From: Neorhizobium tomejilense
Lineage (GTDB): Bacteria; Pseudomonadota; Alphaproteobacteria; Rhizobiales; Rhizobiaceae
Reading direction: 5' to 3'
DNA length: 64,000 bases
Assembly: GCA_002968845.1 (NCBI GenBank)
Contig: PVBG01000001.1
Span: forward strand, 434,001-498,000
Positions 28,389 to 40,167 of the stretch are shown piece by piece. A program made the position numbers and the translations under genes. A model generated the notes under the pieces. The model was not told the origin of the DNA. It did not search any database and worked only from the letters and a program-made list of their open reading frames with translations. Each line of letters starts with the position of its first letter. Position 1 is the stretch's first letter.

Positions 28389-29540
28389 TCAGGCGGCTGC
28401 CTTGTCGGCGAGCATCGCGACCAGGACGTCCGATTGCGAGAGAATGCCGACCAGCTTGTTGTTCTCGCGGGTTACCGGCAGGTAGTGCAGCCCCTCCTCG
28501 GCGAAGATGACGATAGCGTCTGCGATCGGCGTGGCCGGGCCAACCGTCCTGACAGGCGCTGTCATGATGTCCTTGACCGTGTCGTTCGGTGCGCTGGCCC
28601 CCGACAGGACGAGGCGCACACGCTGGGCAAAACCGATTTTCGGCCGGCCTCTCGTCCAGTTCGCCTTGTCGAGAAAATCTGTCTGGGTGACGATGCCAAC
28701 CACTTCCGCCCTGTCGTTGGTAACCGGTAGGGCCTTGAAATGGTGGGCGCGCATCAGGTCGTGCGCCTCCTTCAGCGTATTGTCGGGTGCGACCGCCACC
28801 ACATCGCGCGACATGATGCTGGCGCAATCGAGATGGCCGGCGCGCCGGCGATAGGAGCGCAATTCCGTCCGCCGCAGGATGGTTTCGAGGTCGTCGCGGT
28901 CGATATCCAGGAATTCGTCGTATTCTTTCAGGACATCGTCGAGGTCGGCGGAGGTAAAGCCGATCCGCTGGATCGAGGCGGGATCGGTCGTGCCGTGATC
29001 GGCCGCCGTCGGCTTGGCCGCGTGCGGGTATCGACGTCCCGTCAGATTGTTGAAGGCCAGCGCGAGCAGCAGCAGGGCCAGCGAGTTGCCGGCGACGGGC
29101 CAGATCACGAAACCATATCCGAGTTGGTGGATGGCCGGCCCACCCAGCACCGCGGTCAACGCGATCGCCCCGCTCGGGGGATGCAGGCACCGAAGCGTCA
29201 TCATCGCGGCGATGGCAACGGCGATTGCCACCGCCGAGGCCAGGAAGGGGTCGGGTATCAAAAGCGCGGCGGTCACGCCGACAAGAGCGGCGACGATATT
29301 GCCGCCAAGGATCGACCACGGCTGGGCAAGCGGGCTGGAAGGCACCGCAAACAACAGCACGGCCGAAGCCCCCATGGGGGCGACCAGCGCCGGAAGCGTT
29401 GCATCTGCCTTCAAAGCCAGGCTTCCCAGCAGTCCCGTCACCAGAATGCCCACGAGCGCGCCAAGTGCGGCACGCAATCGTTCCTTGGGGCTGACGGGGG
29501 TGGCTTCCGGCAGGAGCCGGCGCAACATGCGGCGCATCAT
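28389..29540 (-). CDS. HPP-family membrane protein with C-terminal CBS pair
   Basis: A 383-residue protein. Residues ~20-170 are an HPP transmembrane domain with four or five spans and the name-giving motif LHPPSGAIALTA. Residues ~235-380 are two CBS repeats (IMSRDVVAVAPDNTLKEAHDLM, IMTAPVRTVGPATPIADAIVIF) that usually bind adenosyl ligands. HPP proteins have been linked to nitrite transport in plastids and cyanobacteria; a comparable role here is only a possibility. AAGG lies 5 nt before the ATG. Confidence 0.88.
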   Translation of the reverse strand: MMRRMLRRLLPEATPVSPKERLRAALGALVGILVTGLLGSLALKADATLPALVAPMGASAVLLFAVPSSPLAQPWSILGGNIVAALVGVTAALLIPDPFLASAVAIAVAIAAMMTLRCLHPPSGAIALTAVLGGPAIHQLGYGFVIWPVAGNSLALLLLALAFNNLTGRRYPHAAKPTAADHGTTDPASIQRIGFTSADLDDVLKEYDEFLDIDRDDLETILRRTELRSYRRRAGHLDCASIMSRDVVAVAPDNTLKEAHDLMRAHHFKALPVTNDRAEVVGIVTQTDFLDKANWTRGRPKIGFAQRVRLVLSGASAPNDTVKDIMTAPVRTVGPATPIADAIVIFAEEGLHYLPVTRENNKLVGILSQSDVLVAMLADKAAA

Positions 29541-29642
29541 GGAGACCTTCGAGTGAGGTGAGATGAATCGCGTTTTAGCAGAAAATTCCGCTCTGTCGCC
29601 CAGGTCTTACCTAACGCTGGGTCCTACGCGAAGGGTGCGGGC

Positions 29643-30272
29643 CTAAAGATTGAAGGCCGAGCGCACCCCGTCGACGACGAACTGAACGGAGAGCGCCGCC
29701 AGGATCACGCCGAGCAGACGGGTGAGGATCGCCCTTCCGGTGACCCCGAGGAAACGGTCGAGCCGTTCGGCGACCAGAAGCGTTGCGTAGACGAGCAGCA
29801 TGATCAGCGCGATGACGCCGATGAAAAGCGCCCGATCGAGAACGCCGGGCAGGGTGCCGGAAAGCAGGACGGTAGCCGAGATCGCGCCCGGTCCGGCAAT
29901 CAGCGGCAGCGCCAGCGGAAACACCGCAATATTGTGGATGTGGTCGATGGTGATCGCCGCCTGGGATGTCTTCTCCTTTCGCTCCTGGCGTTTCTCGAAC
30001 ACCATTTCGAACGAGATCCAGAAAAGCAGCAGGCCGCCGGCGATGCGGAAGGCACCGATCGAAATGCCGAGCAGCCCGAGCACGCTCGAACCGAACAGCG
30101 CGAAGACGGCGAGGATGCCGAAGGCGATCAGCGATCCCCGGAAGGCGACCTGGCGGCGCTGGAGGGCGGTCATGCCGACGGTCAGGCCCAGAAAGACCGG
30201 CGCCAGACCGGGCGGGTCGAGTGTCACGAGCATCGTGGTCAGCGCATTGACCAGCATATCGGGGGTCGCCAT
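29643..30272 (-). CDS. MarC (UPF0056) family integral membrane protein
   Basis: A 209-residue protein with six predicted membrane segments, of the MarC/YchE family. LDPPGLAPVFLGLT near the N-terminus and ALPLIAGPGAISATVLLSG in the middle are conserved family sequences. The function is not established; the early link to multiple antibiotic resistance was not confirmed. Monocistronic, with a GAGAGG site before the ATG. Confidence 0.88.
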   Translation of the reverse strand: MATPDMLVNALTTMLVTLDPPGLAPVFLGLTVGMTALQRRQVAFRGSLIAFGILAVFALFGSSVLGLLGISIGAFRIAGGLLLFWISFEMVFEKRQERKEKTSQAAITIDHIHNIAVFPLALPLIAGPGAISATVLLSGTLPGVLDRALFIGVIALIMLLVYATLLVAERLDRFLGVTGRAILTRLLGVILAALSVQFVVDGVRSAFNL

Positions 30273-30499
30273 ATCCTCTCCCTGTCAGGCTGCAATCCTT
30301 GCAGTCGCATGCGAAGATTGTTAGGACAGGCCGGCAGCGAAAGAAAGCCCACCCCGTCAGCGTCGCGGCATGTTTCGACCTTGTTCAAAAGCCGTGTTAA
30401 AGCCGCAAAAGCTGTTCAAAACCATTGTGGAAATTGGCGCTCGGAACCGCTTTCCGCTATAAAAAAGAAACTGATTCCGAACAGAGATCGTGATCCGAT

Positions 30500-33316
<2,817 letters not shown>

Positions 33317-33347
33317 GCCGCACCTCAATCAAAAAACGCCCAAAATA

Positions 33348-33379
33348 AAAAGCCGGAGGATGAAAATCCTCCGGCTTTT
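33348..33379. terminator. Strong terminator after gyrA, possibly bidirectional
   Basis: A perfect 14-bp stem AAAAGCCGGAGGAT / ATCCTCCGGCTTTT is closed by a GAAA tetraloop. A-run and T-run on either side allow it to end transcription of gyrA and also of the small minus-strand genes at 33.5-34.0 kb. Confidence 0.93.
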
Positions 33380-33454
33380 GTTTGAACCGCTTGCGACGGG
33401 AAAGTCTGCGTGAATGCGGTTCGCTACTGTCAAATCGTCAAATCGGGCAATCCG

Positions 33455-33598
33455 TCAGAACACGCTGTGGCGGCGCGAGAAATCCCTGAAATCCTTCATG
33501 TCGGCACGTTCGCGCCGGAGCTCGGAAATCGTTGAGGCCACGGAAGCCACGAACATGATGCTGATCAAACCTGCAAGTACTGTCAACGTCACGAACAT
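33455..33598 (-). CDS. Small single-span membrane protein, 47 aa
   Basis: The ATG at 33598 has AAGGA 5 nt upstream. The product begins with a hydrophobic helix (FVTLTVLAGLISIMFVASVA, residues 2-21) and continues with a charged amphipathic tail (ELRRERADMKDFRDFSRRH). It lies 29 bp behind a 51-aa membrane protein gene on the same strand and was probably made from the same mRNA. No family is recognised. Protein-like composition, start site and operon position support it; it is easily missed by annotation because of its size. Confidence 0.6.
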   Translation of the reverse strand: MFVTLTVLAGLISIMFVASVASTISELRRERADMKDFRDFSRRHSVF

Positions 33599-33627
33599 GG
33601 GGTTCCTTTCTCGTCCGTGTATCCGCC

Positions 33628-33783
33628 TCAGTAGTACGAGAGATCGCTATAACGGCCCGTTACTTGCGGATAATTGAGATCTGCCAATTGGGATTTATCT
33701 TGATAAAGGGTTACCGTTGCCGTCAGCATCACCGCAATCATGGCCGTCCAGACCAGGTTGATCATGGTGATCTTGTCCAGCAT
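33628..33783 (-). CDS. Small single-span membrane protein, 51 aa
   Basis: The ATG at 33783 (AGGAA 7 nt upstream) gives a 51-residue protein with one membrane helix (residues ~7-24, INLVWTAMIAVMLTATVTLY) and a polar Tyr-rich tail ending YSDLSYY. An in-frame ATG ten codons earlier is less likely. A 39-bp palindromic element (33892-33930) lies about 109 bp upstream. The second small gene follows after 29 bp. No known family. Confidence 0.6.
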   Translation of the reverse strand: MLDKITMINLVWTAMIAVMLTATVTLYQDKSQLADLNYPQVTGRYSDLSYY

Positions 33784-33891
33784 GATCGTTTTCCTTCTCG
33801 CGATCATCGCCATCTGTCCTTCTTGTTAGCCTGAACGCGCATCGCGCAAACAGGTTCCACCGCATTTTGAGAGATACTTAACCGTGTGGCT

Positions 33892-33930
33892 CTGAAGCGA
33901 CCTTGAATGCTCTGTTCATCTGGCGTTCAG
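33892..33930. promoter_or_regulatory. 39-bp quadruple half-site element, copy A
   Basis: Four half-sites at exactly 11-bp steps: CTGAAG, TTGAAT, GTTCAT, GTTCAG, i.e. two TGAA units facing two TTCA units, the whole being symmetric. It lies upstream of the 51-aa/47-aa gene pair. The 11-bp step is what winged-helix response regulators of the OmpR/PhoB type use. Copy B at 34103-34141 agrees at most positions. The regulator is unknown. Confidence 0.6.
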
Positions 33931-33945
33931 AATTCGAAGTCTCTT

Positions 33946-34032
33946 TCAGGCTTCTTCCGGTCCGAAGGCGACTACGAAAGCCTCCAATGCAAAAGCGAGA
34001 ACCACGGCTCCCATCACCATCAAAGCCAGCAT
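33946..34032 (-). CDS. Very small hydrophobic protein, 28 aa
   Basis: From the ATG at 34032 (GGGAG 12 nt upstream) 28 codons encode a single hydrophobic helix (MLALMVMGAVVLAFALEAF) with an acidic end (GPEEA). A longer form of 49 residues starting at 34095 is open, but that start would lie only 8 bp from the 39-bp element, inside the likely leader. The element copy B is ~70 bp upstream of the chosen start. No family is recognised. Confidence 0.5.
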   Translation of the reverse strand: MLALMVMGAVVLAFALEAFVVAFGPEEA

Positions 34033-34102
34033 TTGTCGTCGTTTCTCCCGAGATACGCACGGGTCTTTCGCCCGCCACGATCGCCATAAGACCATGGCGC
34101 CG

Positions 34103-34141
34103 CTGAAACGCCCTTGAACGGGCCATTCATCTTTCGTTCAG
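34103..34141. promoter_or_regulatory. 39-bp quadruple half-site element, copy B
   Basis: Half-sites CTGAAA, TTGAAC, ATTCAT and GTTCAG at 11-bp steps, the same symmetric layout as copy A. Identical to copy A in the outer CTGAA and GTTCAG-AATT blocks and in CCTTGAA and TTCATCT. It precedes the 28-aa membrane protein gene and is also 80 bp upstream of the divergent coaD start. Confidence 0.6.
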
Positions 34142-34221
34142 AATTGGGAGATGCTTGCGGTTGGGCGGCTTCCGTGACAAAAGGCGCGTGAAATTTCGCT
34201 GAAACAGTTCCGGACCTCGGC

Positions 34222-34716
34222 ATGACCACCGCTTTTTATCCCGGTTCTTTCGATCCGATGACCCACGGACATCTGGACGTGCTCGTCCAGGCGCTGAATG
34301 TCGCGGACAAGGTGATCGTCGCGATCGGCATTCATCCGGGCAAGGTGCCGATGTTCACCTTCGAGGAGCGGGCCGAACTCATCAGCGCCTCGCTTGCCGA
34401 AGCGTTGCCGGGCAAAGCCAGCCACGTATCGGTGGTTTCCTTCGACAAGCTGGTGGTCGATGCCGCCCGCGCCAACGGCGCCGGCCTATTGATCCGCGGC
34501 CTGCGCGACGGCACCGATCTCGACTACGAAATGCAGATGGCAGGCATGAACCGGCAGATGGCGCCGGATATCCAGACCGTCTTCCTGCCTGCAGGCACTG
34601 CGTCGCGGCCCATTACGGCCACATTAGTCCGGCAGATCGCGGCGATGGGCGGCGACGTCAGCGCTTTCGTGCCTGCCGCGGTCCTGAAGGCCCTGAACAA
34701 CAAGCTGAAACGCTGA
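34222..34716 (+). CDS. coaD: Phosphopantetheine adenylyltransferase
   Basis: Transfers AMP from ATP to 4'-phosphopantetheine, the penultimate step of coenzyme A synthesis. The nucleotidyltransferase motif with HxGH is at the start ([19 protein letters not shown], His16/His19 region), and [22 protein letters not shown] is the substrate loop. 164 residues is normal. Two cyclophilin genes and queA-tgt follow in the same direction, as in other rhizobia. Confidence 0.97.
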   Translation: MTTAFYPGSFDPMTHGHLDVLVQALNVADKVIVAIGIHPGKVPMFTFEERAELISASLAEALPGKASHVSVVSFDKLVVDAARANGAGLLIRGLRDGTDLDYEMQMAGMNRQMAPDIQTVFLPAGTASRPITATLVRQIAAMGGDVSAFVPAAVLKALNNKLKR

Positions 34717-34743
34717 TCGTTTCCGAAACCCGGAGATCTTTCC

Positions 34744-35316
34744 ATGAAACTGCTTCGTCTTGCCGTCGCCGGCGCTTTCGCCCTCGCCTCCATGGTTCTG
34801 CCGGCTGTTGCCGCGCCGGATGATTTCCTGACCATCGAGCTGAAGGATGGCCCCGTGCTGATCCAGCTGATGCCGGAAGTTGCGCCGAAACATGTGGCGC
34901 AGATGAAGGCGCTCGCCACCAAGGGCGAATACGACAACGTCGTCTTCCATCGGGTCATCAACGGCTTCATGGCCCAGACGGGCGACGTAGAGTTCGGCAA
35001 GCAGGGGGGCAAGAGCTTCAACCCGGCTCGCGCCGGGATGGGCGGCTCGGAAATGCCGGATATTCCGGCCGAATTCTCGAAAGTGCCGTTCGAGCGCGGT
35101 ATCGTCGGCATGGCGCGGTCGCAGGATCCGAATTCCGCGAACTCGCAATTCTTCATCATGTTCACCAAATACCCGAGCCTGGACGGCCAGTATACCGCCG
35201 TTGGCAAGGTCGTGTCCGGCATGGAACTGGTCGACAAGATCAAGCGCGGCCAGGGTAGCAATGGCGAGGTCACCAATCCCGACAAGATGATCAAGGTCAC
35301 CGTCGGTAAGAAGTAG
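34744..35316 (+). CDS. Periplasmic cyclophilin-type peptidyl-prolyl isomerase
   Basis: A 190-residue cyclophilin with a cleavable signal peptide (residues 1-~23, ending AVAAP). The catalytic core has FHRVINGFMAQTGD (Arg of the active site), GMARSQDPNSANSQFFIMF and the closing loop. The signal peptide places it in the periplasm, where it would assist folding of envelope proteins. GGAGAT precedes the ATG. A paralogue without a signal peptide follows directly, evidently a tandem duplication. Confidence 0.93.
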   Translation: MKLLRLAVAGAFALASMVLPAVAAPDDFLTIELKDGPVLIQLMPEVAPKHVAQMKALATKGEYDNVVFHRVINGFMAQTGDVEFGKQGGKSFNPARAGMGGSEMPDIPAEFSKVPFERGIVGMARSQDPNSANSQFFIMFTKYPSLDGQYTAVGKVVSGMELVDKIKRGQGSNGEVTNPDKMIKVTVGKK

Positions 35317-35386
35317 GCCGCAGGAATTAAACGAAGGGCGCCCCTGTCGCAGACGACGATCGGGTGCCGAATTAAGGAGAAAGCAT

Positions 35387-35896
35387 ATGGCCGAGATCAA
35401 AGATCCGGAAAACACCCTCATCATGGAAACCACCAAGGGCAAGGTCGTCATCTCGCTTCTGCCCGACCTGGCGCCGGGCCACGTCGCCCGCGTCAAGGAG
35501 CTTGCCCGCGAGAACGCCTATGACGGCGTGGTTTTCCATCGCGTCATTCCCGATTTCATGGCCCAGACAGGCGACGTGAAATTCGGCAAGCAGGGTTCCG
35601 AGAGCTTCAACCCGGCCCGCGCCGGCATGGGTGGCTCGGAAAAGCCGGACCTCAAGGCTGAATTCTCCGCCGTCCCGCATGTCCGCGGCACCTGCTCCAT
35701 GGCCCGTTCGCAGAGCCCGAACTCGGCCAACTCGCAGTTCTTCATCTGCTTCACCGACGCCCCGTGGCTGAACAAGCAGTACACTGTGTGGGGCCAGGTC
35801 ATCGAAGGCATGGACTTCATCGACCAGATCAAGAAGGGCGAGCCGGTCAAGGATCCGGACTCGATCGTTTCGGTGCGCGTCGCCGCCGACGTCTGA
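35387..35896 (+). CDS. ppiB: Cytoplasmic cyclophilin-type peptidyl-prolyl isomerase
   Basis: A 169-residue cyclophilin with no signal peptide. Motifs FHRVIPDFMAQTGD, SMARSQSPNSANSQFFICFTD and LNKQYTVWGQVIEGM form the active site. Strong AAGGAG 6-7 nt ahead of the ATG. It is about half identical by eye to the preceding periplasmic cyclophilin; the pair covers cytoplasm and periplasm. A terminator separates it from queA. Confidence 0.94.
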   Translation: MAEIKDPENTLIMETTKGKVVISLLPDLAPGHVARVKELARENAYDGVVFHRVIPDFMAQTGDVKFGKQGSESFNPARAGMGGSEKPDLKAEFSAVPHVRGTCSMARSQSPNSANSQFFICFTDAPWLNKQYTVWGQVIEGMDFIDQIKKGEPVKDPDSIVSVRVAADV

Positions 35897-35913
35897 TCTC
35901 GACGGAACGAATG

Positions 35914-35952
35914 GCCCGCTCCGTCTGTCGGCGGGGCGGGCTTCGCTTTTTT
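35914..35952 (+). terminator. Rho-independent terminator after ppiB
   Basis: GCCCGCTCCG pairs with CGGGGCGGGC (one G-U), loop of 8 nt, followed after a short TTCGC by seven T residues. It lies 18 bp behind the ppiB stop and just before the queA start at 35963. Confidence 0.8.
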
Positions 35953-35962
35953 TGGAAAATCC

Positions 35963-37060
35963 ATGCGCGTCGATCTCTTCGACTTCGATCTCCCGGAAAA
36001 AAATATAGCGCTGAGGCCCGCGAGCCCGCGTGACAGCGCCCGGTTGCTCGTCGTGCGGCCAGAGGGAGAATCAGCGGGCCAGCCGGTGCTTGCCGATCAC
36101 CGCGTGTCCGATCTGCCGGGTTTCCTGAAACCGGGCGACGCGCTGGTCTTCAACGACACCAAGGTCATACCGGCGCAGTTGGAAGGCATCCGCCACCGCG
36201 AAGGAGCGGGTGGCCAGCAGGTCTCCGCGACGCTGCATATGCGCGTTGCGCCCGATCGCTGGAAGGCCTTCGCCAAACCTGGAAAACGCATCAAGATCGG
36301 CGACCGGCTCGAATTCGGCCATGGCGGCAATGCCTGCCTGATCGGTTCGCTTGCCGCAACCGTGGAAGACAAGGGCGAGGGCGGCGAAGTCACCCTGCGC
36401 TTCGATCTTTCCGGCCCGGCGCTCGACGAGGCGATCATGGCGGTCGGGCACATTCCGCTGCCGCCCTATATCGCCGCCAAGCGCCCGGAAGACGCACAGG
36501 ACCAAAAGGACTACCAGACCATCTACGCTCGCGAGGAAGGTGCCGTCGCGGCGCCGACGGCGGGCCTGCATTTCACGCCGGAGCTTTTCTCGAACCTCGC
36601 TGCTGCCGGCATCGAACGGCATTTCGTGACGCTGCATGTCGGGGCAGGGACCTTCCTGCCGGTCAAGGCGGACGACACGGCCGAGCACAAGATGCACCAG
36701 GAGATCGGCCATGTCAGCGCCGAGACCGCCGCGCGGCTGAATGCGGTGAAACGCGCCGGTGGGCGCATCGTCTGCGTCGGCACCACCTCTTTGCGCCTGA
36801 TCGAGAGCGCCGTTGCCGATGACGGCACGGTAAAACCCTGGAGCGGGGCGACCGGCATATTCATCACGCCGGGCTACCGCTTCAAGGCGGTCGATATGCT
36901 GATGACCAATTTCCACCTGCCGCGATCGACGCTGTTCATGCTGGTTTCGGCCTTCTGCGGGCTGGAGACGATGCGCGCGGCCTATTCCCACGCGATCGAA
37001 ACCGGCTACCGCTTTTACTCCTATGGCGATTCCAGCCTTCTTTTCCGGGACAACCGATGA
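35963..37060 (+). CDS. queA: S-adenosylmethionine:tRNA ribosyltransferase-isomerase
   Basis: QueA adds the epoxycyclopentanediol ring from SAM to preQ1 in tRNA, forming epoxyqueuosine. 365 residues; motifs [74 protein letters not shown] and [17 protein letters not shown] are all typical. tgt follows with an ATGA overlap, so the two queuosine enzymes are translationally coupled. Confidence 0.97.
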   Translation: MRVDLFDFDLPEKNIALRPASPRDSARLLVVRPEGESAGQPVLADHRVSDLPGFLKPGDALVFNDTKVIPAQLEGIRHREGAGGQQVSATLHMRVAPDRWKAFAKPGKRIKIGDRLEFGHGGNACLIGSLAATVEDKGEGGEVTLRFDLSGPALDEAIMAVGHIPLPPYIAAKRPEDAQDQKDYQTIYAREEGAVAAPTAGLHFTPELFSNLAAAGIERHFVTLHVGAGTFLPVKADDTAEHKMHQEIGHVSAETAARLNAVKRAGGRIVCVGTTSLRLIESAVADDGTVKPWSGATGIFITPGYRFKAVDMLMTNFHLPRSTLFMLVSAFCGLETMRAAYSHAIETGYRFYSYGDSSLLFRDNR

Positions 37061-38187
37061 CCGAGACTTTCCAGTTCAATCTCAAGGCCACCGATGGCGG
37101 CGCGCGGCTTGGCGAAATCACCATGCCGCGCGGCACGATCCGCACCCCGGCCTTCATGCCGGTCGGCACGGTCGGAACCGTCAAGGCCATGTATCTCGAC
37201 CAGGTGCGCGATACCGGTGCCGATATCATTCTCGGCAATACCTATCACCTGATGCTGCGCCCGGGTGCGGAGCGCGTCGCCCGGCTTGGCGGCCTGCATG
37301 AGCTGATCCGCTGGAAACATCCGATCCTCACCGATAGCGGCGGGTTCCAGGTCATGTCGCTATCGGGCCTTCGCAAGCTCGACGAGAAGGGCGTGACGTT
37401 CAAGAGCCATGTGGACGGCAGCCTGCACCACATGTCGCCGGAGCGCTCGATCGAAATCCAGGGCCTGCTCGGCTCCGACATCCAGATGCAGCTCGACGAA
37501 TGCGTGGCGCTGCCCGCCGAGCCGAAGGAGATCGAACGGGCGATGGAACTGTCGCTGCGCTGGGCTGAGCGTTGCCGCGTCGCTTTCGGCGATCAGCCGG
37601 GCAAGGCGATGTTCGGCATCGTCCAGGGCGGCGACCAGCCCGAGCTTCGCGTCCGCTCAGCCGAAGGCCTGAAACAGCTCGATCTGAAGGGTTATGCGGT
37701 CGGTGGGCTTGCCGTCGGCGAGCCGCAGGACGTCATGCTGAAGATGCTCGAAACCACGCTTCCGGTTCTGCCGTTCGAAAAGCCGCGTTACCTGATGGGC
37801 GTCGGCACACCGGACGACATGCTGAAATCGGTGGCGCGGGGCATCGACATGTTCGATTGCGTGATGCCGACCCGTTCGGGCCGCCATGGGCTTGCCTTCA
37901 CCCGGCGCGGCAAGGTCAATATCCGCAACGCCCGCCATGCGGAGGACATGCGGCCGCTGGACGAGGAATCGAACTGCCCGGCCGCCCGCGATTATTCCCG
38001 CGCCTATCTGCACCATCTGGTGCGCGCCGATGAGGCGCTTGGCGGCATGCTGCTCTCGTGGAACAACCTGAACTACTATCAGGATCTGATGAAGGGCATC
38101 CGCCAGGCGATCGCCGAGGGGCGGTTCGCCGATTTCTACGCCGAAACCCAGGAAATGTGGGCGAAGGGCGATATCGATCCGGTCTGA
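37057..38187 (+). CDS. tgt: Queuine/preQ1 tRNA-ribosyltransferase
   Basis: Tgt swaps guanine-34 for preQ1 in tRNAs with GUN anticodons. 376 residues. Catalytic parts: [27 protein letters not shown] and [13 protein letters not shown] (nucleophilic Asp). The bacterial four-residue zinc site is expected near CP...H in the C-terminal part. The start overlaps the queA stop (ATGA). Pathway partner of queA. Confidence 0.97.
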   Translation: MTETFQFNLKATDGGARLGEITMPRGTIRTPAFMPVGTVGTVKAMYLDQVRDTGADIILGNTYHLMLRPGAERVARLGGLHELIRWKHPILTDSGGFQVMSLSGLRKLDEKGVTFKSHVDGSLHHMSPERSIEIQGLLGSDIQMQLDECVALPAEPKEIERAMELSLRWAERCRVAFGDQPGKAMFGIVQGGDQPELRVRSAEGLKQLDLKGYAVGGLAVGEPQDVMLKMLETTLPVLPFEKPRYLMGVGTPDDMLKSVARGIDMFDCVMPTRSGRHGLAFTRRGKVNIRNARHAEDMRPLDEESNCPAARDYSRAYLHHLVRADEALGGMLLSWNNLNYYQDLMKGIRQAIAEGRFADFYAETQEMWAKGDIDPV

Positions 38188-38196
38188 TCGACGCTG

Positions 38197-38622
38197 TCAG
38201 ATACCCTGGCTGGCGGTGTTGCGGATCATCCGCACGCCGTTGACCTTGTAGGATCCATCGTCCATCAGCCGCATTTCGTAGATGGCCGTCCAGTCCTTGC
38301 CTTCCCGGGCGCTGATCATCACTTCCTGCAGCACCACTTCGCCGCCGCCGATCATCTTCGAGCGGCCGAAGGCGTAGTTGCCGGCGTGATAGACGGGCTC
38401 GTAGGTTTTCCGCACCATATCCAGGAAGCGGTCCTTGTTGGGATAGAGGCTGCGGATCCCGGGTGAGGCGAAGGAATAGGCCTTTTCGGCGTCATCCTGC
38501 ATGAGCGCGGCGATCTGGCTGGAGATCACCGCCTGGGCGTTGGCGACGGGATCCTCGGCTTTGACGGCGGTGAAGGAACAGAGAGCGAAACACAGAACGA
38601 CTGCAAGATATCGAACCAGCAT
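38197..38622 (-). CDS. DUF4864 family secreted protein
   Basis: A 141-residue protein. From the ATG at 38622 (GGAG 8 nt upstream) a signal peptide (LVRYLAVVLCFALCSFTAVKA) is followed by a small alpha+beta domain of the DUF4864 type (QAVISSQIAALMQDDAEKAYSFASPGIRSLYP). This is a nuclear-transport-factor-2-like fold of unknown role, probably periplasmic. A much longer in-frame extension upstream exists but has no protein-like sequence. It converges on tgt. Confidence 0.78.
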   Translation of the reverse strand: MLVRYLAVVLCFALCSFTAVKAEDPVANAQAVISSQIAALMQDDAEKAYSFASPGIRSLYPNKDRFLDMVRKTYEPVYHAGNYAFGRSKMIGGGEVVLQEVMISAREGKDWTAIYEMRLMDDGSYKVNGVRMIRNTASQGI

Positions 38623-38907
38623 CGGGCTTTCTCCAGGGGCGAGCACCAGAAGGCTAGCGCCTTTGGGCGCAAGGAGAAGATGGCGCCTGCGAGTTTTTTG
38701 CGCAACGCCTTTCTTGAAGGCAAACGAATCCGAAATGATTACAGAATGATGACGCGTTGAAGTGGCCGCTGCCGTTATCCGCACGTTTTCGTGATATTCC
38801 GGCCATCGGAGGTGCAGGGCAGGGTCCCGTTATCGCGGCTTGTCGGTATCGGCCGACGCTGTCAGGAATGCGGCGGGAATATTGATTCGCCCGGACATGC
38901 TATTTCG

Positions 38908-40062
38908 ATGAAAAACCTTTTACCGCCGGCCCTGCTTTATTTCAGCAACGCCATCCTGTTCATTTCGCTGTTCACCCGGTTGCCGGCTATCCAGGCGTCG
39001 CTCGGTATCGACAAGGCCGGCCTCGGTCTGGCGCTGCTGAGCGCCCCTGTCGGTACCTTTCTCGCTTTGCCGCTTGCAGGACGTATCAACGACCGCTTCA
39101 CGCCGCGGCTGACGGCACTCGTCACTCTGCCGATCTGCGCTATGCTCACGCCCGCGCTGACCGTCTTTCCGGTCGTGGGATTTGTAATCTGTTTCTTTCT
39201 CTTCGGTTTCTTCCGCACGATTTTCGACGTGGCTGCCAACATGATTTCCGCCGGCATAGAACAGCGGACCGGCCGGAAGGTGCTGTCCCGCAGCCACGGT
39301 TTCTGGTCGGTCGGCCTGCTGGCCGGCTCCCTCTGTTCCGGCTTCCTGGCGGAAAAGGCGGTGACGCCCTTCGTGCAGCAGACCATGGCCGCCGGCTTCG
39401 TAATCGCTGCCTGCCTGCTGGTGTTCTGGATCACCCCCAGGGAGGCGTCTCCGCAGACGCGGCCGGACCGCAAGCGCGGGGCATACGTGCTTCCGGACAG
39501 GATGATCGTGCTGATCTGCGTCATGGTTTTCGGCCTCTGCATCGTCGAGGGCGCAGTCTACGACTGGGGTATCTTTTTTCTGCGCGAACAGCTGAAGGCG
39601 GATCCGGCAATTGCCGGCGTGCTTTACGCCGCCTTCACCGTCGGCATGGGGCTGACGCGGCTTTCCGGCGACATGCTGCGGGACAGTTTCGGATCCATGG
39701 TGCTGGTGCGTGCCTCGGCCGTTTCCGTCGCTCTTGGAATTGTCCTTCTCGTGGCGACGCCGAGCCTTACGCTTTCCGGTCTTGCGCTTTTCCTGATAGG
39801 CTGCGGCGTGGCGCTCGCCTACCCGCTGGCGGTCTCGACGACGATCGAGCTTGGCAAGGGTCAGCCCTCGGAAAACCTTGCGGCGCTGGGGCTGACGCTG
39901 ATGTTGTCGACGATCGGCGTGCCGCCGCTGCTCGGCTTCATTGCCGAACATGTCGATCTCGTCGCAACCTTCCTGGTGCTGCTGCCTTGCGTCCTGGTCA
40001 GCTTCCTGATGGCGCCCGTCGCCGAGGGCCGCCGCCCGTCATGGCCGCGCCGGCGCCGCTAG
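38908..40062 (+). CDS. Major facilitator superfamily transporter
   Basis: A 384-residue membrane protein with about twelve hydrophobic helices and an MFS-type loop after helix 2 (GRINDRFTPRLTAL). The central polar loop (TPREASPQTRPDRKRG) divides two six-helix halves. It resembles the YbjJ-like/fucose-permease-like clade; the substrate is unknown. The ATG at 38908 begins right at the first helix; the ribosome-binding site is weak. Confidence 0.83.
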   Translation: MKNLLPPALLYFSNAILFISLFTRLPAIQASLGIDKAGLGLALLSAPVGTFLALPLAGRINDRFTPRLTALVTLPICAMLTPALTVFPVVGFVICFFLFGFFRTIFDVAANMISAGIEQRTGRKVLSRSHGFWSVGLLAGSLCSGFLAEKAVTPFVQQTMAAGFVIAACLLVFWITPREASPQTRPDRKRGAYVLPDRMIVLICVMVFGLCIVEGAVYDWGIFFLREQLKADPAIAGVLYAAFTVGMGLTRLSGDMLRDSFGSMVLVRASAVSVALGIVLLVATPSLTLSGLALFLIGCGVALAYPLAVSTTIELGKGQPSENLAALGLTLMLSTIGVPPLLGFIAEHVDLVATFLVLLPCVLVSFLMAPVAEGRRPSWPRRRR

Positions 40063-40167
40063 CCGGCTAAACTGCCCTGTGGGAAAATCCGGCAAGGGTA
40101 TGGCCTGCCCATAATTGGCCACAAGAGTCGGTGAGGGGTTGAGACCGCTGGCCTTAGCCGTTAGACA

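Noticed and set aside
33414..33677. 87-codon plus-strand frame after gyrA
   Set aside because: Overlaps two better-supported minus-strand small genes that have ribosome-binding sites and membrane helices.
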